A DNA stretch of 64,000 nucleotides from an uncultured Eubacteriales bacterium. GTDB lineage: Bacteria; Bacillota; Clostridia; Oscillospirales; CAG-272. The stretch's first letter is position 1. Each line of letters opens with the position of its first letter. A program made the position numbers and the translations under genes. This document shows, piece by piece, positions 7,958 to 16,219 of this stretch. A model generated the notes under the pieces. The model was not told where the DNA came from. It worked only from the letters and a program-made list of their open reading frames with translations, and did no database searches. The stretch covers positions 1 to 64,000 of the forward strand of contig CAKRZR010000011.1 of the NCBI GenBank assembly GCA_934433485.1, read 5' to 3'.

Positions 7958-9232
7958 TCAAAATCCACTTCCGTATCTTGCGCCGTTTGCAAGCTCTTCT
8001 TCAATGGCAAGCAGACGGTTGTATTTTGCAGTTCTCTCACCTCGACAAGGCGCGCCGGTTTTGATATAGCCAGTTCCCATCCCGACTGCCAGATCTGCGA
8101 TGGTGGTATCATCGGTCTCACCGGAGCGATGCGAAAGTATGGTGTGATATCCGGCGTTTTTAGCCATCCGCACCACCTCCATGGTTTCTGTGAGTGTACC
8201 GATCTGGTTCGGCTTCACAAGAATTGCGTTGGCAAGACCACGCTCAATCCCCTTTTGCAGCTTTGCCGGATTTGTGACAAAAAAATCGTCGCCTACAAGG
8301 AGCATTTCCTTTCCGAGCCGTTCTGTCATGCTTTTCCACCCGCTGTTGTCATCCTCACCAAGACCGTCCTCCAACGAAAGAATCGGGAATCGCTCTGCAA
8401 GACTCTCGTATACCCCGATAAGATCCACAGAATCCATCGTGCCGCCTGCTTTCGGAAGCGTATACTTACTGTCTCCCTCTGTCCATTCGCTGGACGCAGC
8501 ATCCATAGCAAAGCGGATTTGTTCTGTAGTGTATCCAGCATTTTCCACAGCGTCGCGCAGCATGGACAGCACCTCACTATTGTCGCGCATATCCGGTGCA
8601 AAACCGCCCTCATCGCCGACGCCAACCGATTTCCCAGCTGCACGCAGCAGTTTTCCAAGCGTATGATAGACCTCGCATCCGGCACGAAGCGCCTCTCGAA
8701 AGGTCGAAAAGCCACATGGTACGATCATGAACTCCTGTATATCGATGTTGTTGTCCGCGTGTGCGCCACCGTTCAGAATATTCATCATCGGAATTGGCAT
8801 GTCGCCTGTTCGCACACCGCCAATATAACGGTACAGCGGCATTCTGTGATACCACGCGCCTGCCTTGGCTGCTGCCAGTGAAACCGCCAATATCGCGTTG
8901 GCGCCAAGTCGCCTCTTGTTTTCGGTGTCATCCAAGTGGATGAGCCGGGTATCAACGGTGCAGGGACAGCATGGCAGACCACGCAGTGCCTCGCAAATCG
9001 GTCCGCGTACGTGTTCCACTGCCTGCAAGACTCCTTTTCCCAAAAAGCGTTTTCCGTCTCCGTCCCGCAGCTCATGCGCCTCATATTTTCCTGTAGACGC
9101 ACCGGATGGAGCTGCCGCCGTGCCGAATGTTCCGTCCTCCAACCATACAGTCGCTTCAATAGTCGGATTGCCGCGGGAATCGAGAATTTCCCTGGCTGTT
9201 ACATGCTGAATGCGATCGTTTGTCATACGCAT
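7958..9232 (-). CDS. eno: Enolase (phosphopyruvate hydratase)
   Basis: A 424-residue glycolytic enolase converting 2-phosphoglycerate to PEP. Visible are the N-terminal AREILDSRGNPTIEA, the substrate loop PSGASTGKYEAHELRDGD, metal ligands in SLEDGLGEDD and VGDDFFVTN, the catalytic Lys in ILVKPNQIGTLTE and LSHRSGETDDTTIADLAVG near the C-terminus. AAGGAGG eight bases before the ATG at 9232 supports that start; another ATG two codons later is possible. It is transcribed away from the GH18 gene. I see no terminator between it and the SRP promoter. Confidence 0.97.
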   Translation of the reverse strand: MRMTNDRIQHVTAREILDSRGNPTIEATVWLEDGTFGTAAAPSGASTGKYEAHELRDGDGKRFLGKGVLQAVEHVRGPICEALRGLPCCPCTVDTRLIHLDDTENKRRLGANAILAVSLAAAKAGAWYHRMPLYRYIGGVRTGDMPIPMMNILNGGAHADNNIDIQEFMIVPCGFSTFREALRAGCEVYHTLGKLLRAAGKSVGVGDEGGFAPDMRDNSEVLSMLRDAVENAGYTTEQIRFAMDAASSEWTEGDSKYTLPKAGGTMDSVDLIGVYESLAERFPILSLEDGLGEDDNSGWKSMTERLGKEMLLVGDDFFVTNPAKLQKGIERGLANAILVKPNQIGTLTETMEVVRMAKNAGYHTILSHRSGETDDTTIADLAVGMGTGYIKTGAPCRGERTAKYNRLLAIEEELANGARYGSGF

Positions 9233-9388
9233 CGTAATTGCCTCCTTGCCAGTATTTTGACAAGGGATAGTATGCGCCGTGCTCTGTTTTTCTATGCGGA
9301 TCCCACCGGAAAACCGCTTGCATCATTCACGGAATTGTTCTAATTCTTGTGGAATCGCATATACTATCGGTGAAATGAGGTGAAGCCT

Positions 9389-10690
9389 ATGATCATTCAT
9401 ACCGTTGTTCCAGGGGACACGATTTACCGAATTGCACGCATGCATGACGTACCAGCGTCCCGGATCATTACAGACAATATGCTATCTGATCCCGGCAGAC
9501 TTGTGGTTGGTGAAACGCTGGTGATTTTGTATCCAAACGAAACCTATACTGTGCGCGGCGGCGATACACTTTCGTCCATTGCTTCTCGTTTTCATGTCTC
9601 CCTATTAACACTTTATCAAAACAATCCGATTTTAAACGGCGAACCGACGGTATATCCCGGACAAACGCTGAATATCCGGTACGCATCGCCTGAAAACGAA
9701 CCGATTCGGGTAAACGGGTATGCGTATCCATATATCGATCGAACCGTACTTCGGCGCACTTTGCCGTATTTAACCTATCTTTCTATCTTCGGCTATGGTA
9801 TTACAGAGTCCGGTGCATTGATCCCACCACAGGGCGATGAGGAGGAACTGATCCATCTTGCCAAAAATTACCACACAACGCCACTACTGACGCTCACTTC
9901 CCTGTCGGAGAACGGTACGTTTTCAAGTGCTCTTGCCAATCGCGTATTGATCGAGCCGGAGCTGCGTGAAAAGGTGGTAAACGCTGTCGCAGAAGCGGTA
10001 AAACAAAACGAATACGGCGGAGTGGATGTGGATTTTGAATACATTCCGCGCGAAGCCGCTACAGCATACGCCGACTTTGTCGCAGCCATTCGGGAAAAGC
10101 TGGCAACGGATTATGTAGTATTTGTTTCCGCAGCTCCAAAGACTTCCGCAGAGCAGCCGGGTCTACTCTACGGCGGGCACGACTATCGATTGCTTGGGGA
10201 AGTGGCAGATATGGTGTTGCTCATGACATACGAATGGGGATACACATACGGCCCACCGATGGCGGTTTCGCCTCTGCCGCAGGTGAAGCGCGTGCTTGAT
10301 TACGGCATAACCGAAATTCCGCGGAGAAAAATCCTCATGGGCGTGCCCAACTACGGGTATGACTGGGCTCTTCCATATGTTCGCGGAACAACCAAGGCAG
10401 AATCGTTGTCGAATGCAGAAGCTGTGCAGCGTGCTGGCGTACGAAATGCAGCCATACGATATGACGAGACTGCACAGTCGCCGTATTTCACATATTACGA
10501 CCGTCCGGCACAAGCGAATGGAGCAGTTGCGCACGAGATTTGGTTTGAAAACGCAAGCAGCGCGGAAGCAATGCTGTCGCTTGTGGCAGAATACGGACTC
10601 GGCGGTATCGGCGTTTGGAACATCATGCAATATTTTCCGGCGCTGTGGCTCGTGCTGCATCAGCTATACCAAATTGAGAAAACAGAATAA
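9389..10690 (+). CDS. LysM-GH18 peptidoglycan hydrolase (YaaH/SleL-like, spore-associated)
   Basis: About 433 residues: two N-terminal LysM repeats (HTVVPGDTIYRIA... and YTVRGGDTLSSIA..., within the first ~95 residues) followed by a GH18 TIM barrel. The catalytic signature appears as GGVDVDFEYI (DxxDxDxE type), so the proton-donor Glu is present. Late motifs MTYEWGYTYGPPMA and GVPNYGYDW match YaaH/YdhD/SleL cortical-fragment N-acetylglucosaminidases of spore coats. There is no signal peptide, which fits deposition from the mother cell. The ATG at 9389 follows GAGGTGA; a GTG at 9380 is the alternative. I see no good vegetative -35, so sporulation control is plausible. Confidence 0.87.
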   Translation: MIIHTVVPGDTIYRIARMHDVPASRIITDNMLSDPGRLVVGETLVILYPNETYTVRGGDTLSSIASRFHVSLLTLYQNNPILNGEPTVYPGQTLNIRYASPENEPIRVNGYAYPYIDRTVLRRTLPYLTYLSIFGYGITESGALIPPQGDEEELIHLAKNYHTTPLLTLTSLSENGTFSSALANRVLIEPELREKVVNAVAEAVKQNEYGGVDVDFEYIPREAATAYADFVAAIREKLATDYVVFVSAAPKTSAEQPGLLYGGHDYRLLGEVADMVLLMTYEWGYTYGPPMAVSPLPQVKRVLDYGITEIPRRKILMGVPNYGYDWALPYVRGTTKAESLSNAEAVQRAGVRNAAIRYDETAQSPYFTYYDRPAQANGAVAHEIWFENASSAEAMLSLVAEYGLGGIGVWNIMQYFPALWLVLHQLYQIEKTE

Positions 10691-10696
10691 TTGCCA

Positions 10697-10742
10697 AAAG
10701 ACGCTGTACACTCCGAAAAACAGGAGAGTACAGCGTCTTTTT
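10697..10742. terminator. Bidirectional terminator between the GH18 gene and the SIS gene
   Basis: AAAAGACGCTGTAC and GTACAGCGTCTTTTT form a long stem between converging genes, with T/A runs on both sides. Confidence 0.85.
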
Positions 10743-10760
10743 ATGGTTGACGATATGGAT

Positions 10761-11801
10761 TTACTTGGTAATAGTGATTTTGTTGATGGTACCCGCTTTA
10801 TCCGGATCGATGCCACGGATGATGGTCAGCTGGCATGCCAGCATCTGGAAGAACAGAACGGATACGAACGGAGAGGTCAGCTCACAGCCGGTATCCGGGA
10901 GTACGATCCCGTGCGTACCAGGCAGAATTTCAGCTGCGTCATTGGTTACAACAAACACATCTGCCTCTTCCTTGAGTAGCTTTTCGATGATGTCCGCAGA
11001 ATCCTTTTCGGTTGCGCCCTTCGGAGAAATGACGATTACGAGATCGTTCTTCTTCACCTGAGCGATCGGACCGTGGTGGAAGTCAGAGGTCGGATATCCC
11101 TTCATCTTCAGCTTGTTCGTTTCCAGCATCTTAAGCGCGCCTTCCAGTGCGATCGGGTACGAGATACCGCGTCCAAGGATGACAGCACCGGGCATGTTCT
11201 GGTACTTTTTCGCAAGTTCAACGATTTCCGCCGTGTTCTTGTCGAAAAATTCCGCAACCTTGGTATGTACATTTGCAAGATTCTCTAAGAACTGCACATT
11301 GCCAGCCCATTTTCCGGCAATAGCGGCAAGGAGTATCATTTGTGTCGTGAAGGTTTTGGTAGCCGCGATGCTCGCTTCAAAGCCACAGTCACAGAACAGA
11401 TGGTACTTCGCGGTCTTTACCATCGGAGATTCCAGATTGTTCGTAACAGCAACCGTGATCGCACCCTCTTCGTTTGCGCTCTTCAGCACCTCAAGAACAT
11501 CCTCTGCCTTGCCGGACTGGGAAACGCCGATTACAAGCATACCTTTCAGATGCACACGTGCGCCGTACTTTGTGAATACAGACGGCGTGCCGAGTGTACA
11601 CGGAAGTCCTGCCAGAATACCAAACAAATACTGTGCGTATACGCAAGCGTGGTCAGAGGTACCTCTTGCAGCAAAGTAAATCCCGGTTACACCGGCTTCT
11701 TTTGCTTCCTTTACGATTGCGTCCACGGTCGGCATATTGTCGCCGAGTACTTTTGCCAGAGCTTCGGGCTGTTCCCGGATTTCTTTTTCGAGATTGATCA
11801 T
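10761..11801 (-). CDS. SIS-domain sugar-phosphate isomerase, GlmS C-domain-like
   Basis: A 346-residue protein with two SIS domains, resembling the isomerase half of GlmS without its glutaminase domain. The start EKEIREQPEALAKVL and FAARGTSDHA resemble GlmS; GVSQSGKAEDVLEVLK is the phosphate-sugar loop. Later ETNKLKMKGYPTSDFHHGPIAQV contains the conserved Glu/His region. It could be an amino-sugar phosphate isomerase/deaminase (AgaS or FrlB type) or act on another sugar phosphate; the substrate cannot be read from the sequence. AGAAGGA precedes the ATG. It converges on the GH18 gene and stands alone on its strand apart from the AEC gene 85 nt upstream. Confidence 0.8.
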   Translation of the reverse strand: MINLEKEIREQPEALAKVLGDNMPTVDAIVKEAKEAGVTGIYFAARGTSDHACVYAQYLFGILAGLPCTLGTPSVFTKYGARVHLKGMLVIGVSQSGKAEDVLEVLKSANEEGAITVAVTNNLESPMVKTAKYHLFCDCGFEASIAATKTFTTQMILLAAIAGKWAGNVQFLENLANVHTKVAEFFDKNTAEIVELAKKYQNMPGAVILGRGISYPIALEGALKMLETNKLKMKGYPTSDFHHGPIAQVKKNDLVIVISPKGATEKDSADIIEKLLKEEADVFVVTNDAAEILPGTHGIVLPDTGCELTSPFVSVLFFQMLACQLTIIRGIDPDKAGTINKITITK

Positions 11802-11886
11802 TGTAATAGTCCTTCTTTCTGAAAGATAGTATGCTGTGTATTGTGGGAAAAATACGGTTTTGTGACATCAGATCAACATTGTCTGG

Positions 11887-12846
11887 TCAGATCAAACCGA
11901 GGGATTTGATGAGGAAAATGCCGCAGAAAATGGTGAGCATACAGAGAAACGTAGTGAGCAGTAGAATCTGCGCCGCAAGCTCGCCGTCGTTGCCCATCTT
12001 TTTTGCCATGATATAGCTGGAAACCGCAGTTGGTGCGCCAAACAGAATCAGAATCACGCCAAGCGACGCGTCCCGGAAGCCAAGAAGTGCAGCGATTGTG
12101 ACCATAATCGCTGGCAGAACTACAGTCTTGCCCAGCGAGGAGACGACCGCGTACCCAACTCTGCCGCGTAGGCTTTCCGGGCGAAAATTCGCGCCAAGAC
12201 TGATGAGCGCAAGTGGTGTGGTGAGATTACTCAGATATGTCAAGCTCTTGTTCACAACAACCGGCAGCTGCCAACCAAGGAGCATAAACGGAATTCCAGC
12301 CACCACGCCGATGATGAGCGGATTGGTGACGATATTCCGAAGAATCTGTAATAACTTTTTGCCGTCAAGCTTCTGGGAGCTATCGGAGGAAAAGAGAGAG
12401 AGCAGAATCACAGAATAGGCGTTGAACATCAAAATAACAAAAGGCATGACGATCGCGATAAGTGTAGTTCCCGCCTCTCCGAACATATTGTCAGCGAGCG
12501 GCACTCCTAAGATCGCAAAATTTGACCGACACATTCCCTGCACAAACGCACCGCGCCTGTCTCTGTCTCGTATACAAAGTATGGCAAGCAGACTGACGAT
12601 CACAAACGACGCGGTCACCGTAATAACACAGAACGCGATCAGACTACCGTTTGCCAGCTCTGAAACAGAGCCGTGCGCGACCTCTAAAAACAGCATGATC
12701 GGCAGCGCAATCTTGAAAACAAGCTTTTCTGAAATGTCAAGAAAATTGTCATTTACAAAGCCGATCCTTTTGAGTGCCACGCCCACCAAAACAATCAGAA
12801 AAATCGGTGCTACCGCGTTGAAGCTGTACAGAAAATTGGAAGCCAT
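11887..12846 (-). CDS. AEC family transporter (auxin efflux carrier-like)
   Basis: A 319-residue integral membrane protein with about ten hydrophobic segments. N-terminal APIFLIVLVGVALKRIGFV is the family signature, followed by FRSNFAILG-like CRSNFAILGVPL and NPLIIGVVAGIPF; the C-terminal half repeats the fold. Bacterial AEC members export or import small carboxylates or amino acids; the substrate here is unknown. The start ATG overlaps the TGA of the upstream amidase by one base (TGATG), indicating coupling. It is the last gene of the rhamnose-side minus-strand run. Confidence 0.87.
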   Translation of the reverse strand: MASNFLYSFNAVAPIFLIVLVGVALKRIGFVNDNFLDISEKLVFKIALPIMLFLEVAHGSVSELANGSLIAFCVITVTASFVIVSLLAILCIRDRDRRGAFVQGMCRSNFAILGVPLADNMFGEAGTTLIAIVMPFVILMFNAYSVILLSLFSSDSSQKLDGKKLLQILRNIVTNPLIIGVVAGIPFMLLGWQLPVVVNKSLTYLSNLTTPLALISLGANFRPESLRGRVGYAVVSSLGKTVVLPAIMVTIAALLGFRDASLGVILILFGAPTAVSSYIMAKKMGNDGELAAQILLLTTFLCMLTIFCGIFLIKSLGLI

Positions 12847-13649
12847 CAGGACGCCCCCTCCGCAACAGACGAAAAATAATCGTCAATTCCTTCCGCCACC
12901 GCAACCGAAAAGGTCTTTTGCCAATCTGCATCCGTCAGTTTTTTTACATCTGCATCATTTGTGATGAAACCAACCTCAATAAGCGAGGCAGCTGCATAGG
13001 TTTCCCGTAGCACATAATACGATTCCGAAACATCCATATTGTGAACCGTTACTTCCTTGTCATCCGGAAAAGCGAGGTTCAACCGTTTCTGGATCGCATT
13101 TGCTACATTCGCAGAGTATAGCTGTTTTTTTACACTGCTCTCACAGTAATAGATACGAGTACCGCCAACAGAATAATCATCATTGAATGAATCGCAGTGA
13201 AGAGAGATATAATAATCTATGTCCAAGCTATTCGCATAGGCGGTTCTTTCCTCAGGACTATATCGATTATTGTCATTCTCATTGAATTCCTGTGGAAAAG
13301 AATTGCCATCATGCGTCAGGACAACCGTATAACCGAGCTGTTCAAGCTTGTCTTTCACAAGATTTGCATATAATAAGGTCAATTCTTTTTCGGTTTGATT
13401 TTGCAAAATATGACTAGAACAACCAGGATCATCAAAACCATGACCGGGATCAATACAGATGGTAGTATTGTGCGACAATGTTTTGTCTGAATACCTGCCA
13501 GCGCCATTGGATGGAACGGCAGACACACGAACATCCTTTGTTTCTCCGGAAGTCGAGTCAAGCGTGTTTGATACCTGAGGAGAACAGGCTGTAGCAAGGC
13601 AGAAAATCGACAGTAATAACAGAAAAAGCAGTGGTACTCGTTTGTTCAT
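12846..13649 (-). CDS. N-acetylmuramoyl-L-alanine amidase lipoprotein (Amidase_3)
   Basis: A 267-residue exported amidase. The N-terminal hydrophobic segment ends in a lipobox-like LATAC, so it is probably a membrane-anchored lipoprotein facing the wall. The Amidase_3 zinc ligands are all visible: His in IDPGHG, Glu in QTEKEL, His in SLHCDS, and the catalytic Glu in LIEVGF. It would cleave the amide between MurNAc and L-Ala in peptidoglycan. It starts four bases after the CapA-like gene and is coupled to the AEC gene; the three may form a cell-envelope extension of the rhamnose run. Confidence 0.9.
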   Translation of the reverse strand: MNKRVPLLFLLLLSIFCLATACSPQVSNTLDSTSGETKDVRVSAVPSNGAGRYSDKTLSHNTTICIDPGHGFDDPGCSSHILQNQTEKELTLLYANLVKDKLEQLGYTVVLTHDGNSFPQEFNENDNNRYSPEERTAYANSLDIDYYISLHCDSFNDDYSVGGTRIYYCESSVKKQLYSANVANAIQKRLNLAFPDDKEVTVHNMDVSESYYVLRETYAAASLIEVGFITNDADVKKLTDADWQKTFSVAVAEGIDDYFSSVAEGAS

Positions 13650-13652
13650 GAA

Positions 13653-14876
13653 TCAATCCGTGAGCTCCGCAGGCAGAAAGTCCGATGAGATGACCTTGCC
13701 TACTTCCTCACGCAAAGATGTCTGGGTCAGCCCTTTTATCATATGGATCGCAGCAAGCTCATTCGAGTACTGTTCCATTTCCATTACCTGATAGCCATTT
13801 CCGGCATCGGTAAAATGGGTAACAATCGGATGAATCTCCGTATCGGAAAGCGAAATGGAGCCATCACTGTTTGCTACAACCTGCATTGTTAAAACACCGC
13901 TGATGATACCGGCACGCGTGTCTCCATCGGACAACAGATTGCCGAGTGAATACGCAACAAATGTCTTCGTTCCATCCTCCGTATCGAGCCATTCCGCCTT
14001 TTCCAGCTTTGTGCCATTTCCGACAATCACATCCGCGCCGGCTTCTGCGAGCTGCATGGCGATCGGACGACGGTTGTTGTTTTCAGCGTCCCATGTCACG
14101 GACACGACCACCACATCCGAAACGAGATCTGCATAGGTCACTGTCGCTTCCACAGCGGTCATATCGGAAAGAGCCGGCACAACAGGCGATTCGCCCTCCG
14201 GAGAAGTTTCCACAAAGGAGAGGAACGCGATTTTTACGCCGTCCTTTTCATAAACACGAATGTCGTTTGCATCGATGCTGTCCCGATACGCGCCGATGGA
14301 CATAAGCTCCTCTGTGTTCACAACATCCAGAGAAGCGGCAAGCGCGTCTCCGGTGAGCGGGTATTGACCGGCTACATCGATGAGATCAAAACCGAGCTCC
14401 CGCATTGCCGTGACAGCTTCCGCCGGAATTTCATTATCCTTCGGTTCAGACGCGACAATCGGTCCCTGCATGGTCGTCATGGCAAAATCCGCATTTTGGA
14501 TAAGCGGATAAATGCCGGAATACATGGTGAGAAAGCTGTATGTTTGTCCTTCCCGTGCACGCGATGCGGCATCGGCACGAATGTCGTCGTCTGCCGTGAT
14601 TCCACCGGAGATGGCAATGGAAACGGTTGCAAACGGCGTTTCTGTATCCACTGCGATCCCTTCTGTGTTCTGCGTATCAGAGGAATCGTTCTTCTTTTCC
14701 ACTTCACTCTTCCGTTCCGCCTGCTGAAGTGTGGGTGCTACGGTTTCTTCTCTTGCGCTGATCACACTGGTGGCATCCCGCATTTCGAGGAAATTGCAGG
14801 AAGTGGCTGAAACTGTCAACAGACCGAGAGCACAGAATAGTGCTCCCAGTCTATGGAATCCATGAAATGTACGCAT
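13653..14876 (-). CDS. CapA-like (PGA_cap) lipoprotein with degenerate active site
   Basis: A 407-residue protein with a signal peptide and a possible lipobox ending at SATSC. The layout follows the CapA/PgsA metallophosphatase-like family: early GGITADDDI where GDxxL is usual, then LGFDLIDVAGQ, VKIAFLSFVE, EAGADVIVGNG, and VAYSLGNLLSDGDTRAGII near the end (the usual YSLGN...G motif). The histidines and asparagines that normally bind metals (NNH, HWG, GHHPH) are replaced by AGQ, TWD and GNGTK. The fold is probably kept and catalysis lost. It starts four bases after rhaA with only a weak ribosome binding site, so it may be coupled to rhaA. The region after the lipobox is a Ser/Glu/Thr-rich linker. 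Confidence 0.75.
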   Translation of the reverse strand: MRTFHGFHRLGALFCALGLLTVSATSCNFLEMRDATSVISAREETVAPTLQQAERKSEVEKKNDSSDTQNTEGIAVDTETPFATVSIAISGGITADDDIRADAASRAREGQTYSFLTMYSGIYPLIQNADFAMTTMQGPIVASEPKDNEIPAEAVTAMRELGFDLIDVAGQYPLTGDALAASLDVVNTEELMSIGAYRDSIDANDIRVYEKDGVKIAFLSFVETSPEGESPVVPALSDMTAVEATVTYADLVSDVVVVSVTWDAENNNRRPIAMQLAEAGADVIVGNGTKLEKAEWLDTEDGTKTFVAYSLGNLLSDGDTRAGIISGVLTMQVVANSDGSISLSDTEIHPIVTHFTDAGNGYQVMEMEQYSNELAAIHMIKGLTQTSLREEVGKVISSDFLPAELTD

Positions 14877-14880
14877 GATC

Positions 14881-16137
14881 TTATTTTCTTTCTTCCAGTA
14901 CTTTCTTTTCGTATGCCTTCATGTCCGCGATCCAAGCATCTCTGACCGGCACATTCTGCTTCTCGCAGTACATATCCCAAACGGCATTGAAGGGATAGGT
15001 CTTGATTTCTTCCAGATAGGCAAGACGAGAGGTGTAGTCACCCTCTGCCTCAAACTTCTGGAGCATCTCAATCGGCTCAAGTGCTGCCCACAGCATTGCT
15101 TTCTGCATATTTCTGGCGCCGATCGCCCAGCATGCGATGCGGTTGATAGAACCATCGAAGAAGTCGAGTCCGATGTGTACACGATTCTCGTAGTGACCGC
15201 GCATGATTTCGCTGGTGATCGCCTTTGTTTCGTCGTCCAGAATTACCACGTGGTCGCTGTCCCAACGAACCGGACGGGAAACGTGAAGCATAACGCCCTT
15301 TACAAACTGGAGCACGGCGGAGAGCTTATCGGAAACCACCTCGGTCGGATGGAAGTGACCAGTGTCGAGAGTCAGACAGGTATTATGCTTCAGCGCGCAG
15401 CCGAGATAGAATTCATTGGAGCCGATTGTGCAGCTTTCCAGACCGATGCCGAACACCTTGCTTTCCATACCGTCGATGTCGTAGCGCGGGTCAACAGGCA
15501 CAGCGAAAATCTGGTCGTAAGAATCGGCAAGACGTGCTCTGTAGGCGGCACGATTTACCGGGGTATCCTTGAATCCGTCAGGTACCCAGAAGTTGTTCGT
15601 GGAGGGCATGCCCAGTTCACGACCAAAGGATTCACAAATCTTACGGGACTGGATACCATGCTCAATCCAGAATTTGCGGATTGCCGGATCACTGTGAGAC
15701 AGTGTGAAGCCGTCTGCCGCGAGCGGATGAGAGAAGAATGTCGGGTTGAAATCGAGACCGAAATGGTTTTCCTTTGCCCACTGTACCCAAGAGGTGAAAT
15801 GCTCAGGTGCGATTTCGTTCCGTGCAACCTTTTTGCCGCCTGCATCGAGGTAGATGGCATGCAGGGAGAACTTTTTTGTACCCGGGATCATCTTGGCTGC
15901 CGTTTCAAAATCCGCACGCAGCTCATCGATGTTCCGTGCCTTGCCGGGATAGTTGCCGGTAGACTGGATACCGCCGGAGAGCTCGCCGTCCGGATTTTCA
16001 AAACCGGTTACGTCATCGCCCTGCCAGCACTGGATTCCCACAGGCATTTTTGCCACCTTTTCCATTGCCGCGTCCGTATCCACGCCAAGAGACGCATACA
16101 GTTCTTTTGCGGCTTCATACAGCTTTTCGTTTGTCAT
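14881..16137 (-). CDS. rhaA: L-rhamnose isomerase
   Basis: A 418-residue isomerase converting L-rhamnose to L-rhamnulose. Recognisable segments are VGIQCWQGDDVTGFE, SLHAIYLD, FNPTFFSHPLA and TLSHSDPAIRKFWIEHG, and the metal-binding Glu/Asp/His stretches LTLDTGHFHPTE and RWDSDHVV. The length matches the family. GGAG precedes the ATG at 16137. It follows rhaB on the same strand. A rhamnulose-1-phosphate aldolase (RhaD) and a dedicated rhamnose transporter are not visible nearby. Confidence 0.95.
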   Translation of the reverse strand: MTNEKLYEAAKELYASLGVDTDAAMEKVAKMPVGIQCWQGDDVTGFENPDGELSGGIQSTGNYPGKARNIDELRADFETAAKMIPGTKKFSLHAIYLDAGGKKVARNEIAPEHFTSWVQWAKENHFGLDFNPTFFSHPLAADGFTLSHSDPAIRKFWIEHGIQSRKICESFGRELGMPSTNNFWVPDGFKDTPVNRAAYRARLADSYDQIFAVPVDPRYDIDGMESKVFGIGLESCTIGSNEFYLGCALKHNTCLTLDTGHFHPTEVVSDKLSAVLQFVKGVMLHVSRPVRWDSDHVVILDDETKAITSEIMRGHYENRVHIGLDFFDGSINRIACWAIGARNMQKAMLWAALEPIEMLQKFEAEGDYTSRLAYLEEIKTYPFNAVWDMYCEKQNVPVRDAWIADMKAYEKKVLEERK

Positions 16138-16191
16138 TGCTTTTCACTCCGTTTATGTAATTTATTTTTTTGAACTTTGTTCCTGATGTAC

Positions 16192-16211
16192 GCGTCATTT
16201 GAAAATGACGC
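16192..16211. other. Intergenic hairpin between rhaB and rhaA
   Basis: GCGTCATT and AATGACGC form a perfect 8-bp stem with a 4-nt loop just after the rhaB stop. There is no T-run, so it may stabilise or process the rhaB-rhaA message rather than terminate it. Confidence 0.5.
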
Positions 16212-16219
16212 CGCCCATC

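Noticed and set aside
14875..16173. A 432-codon open frame on + opposite rhaA
   Set aside because: Antisense shadow of rhaA.
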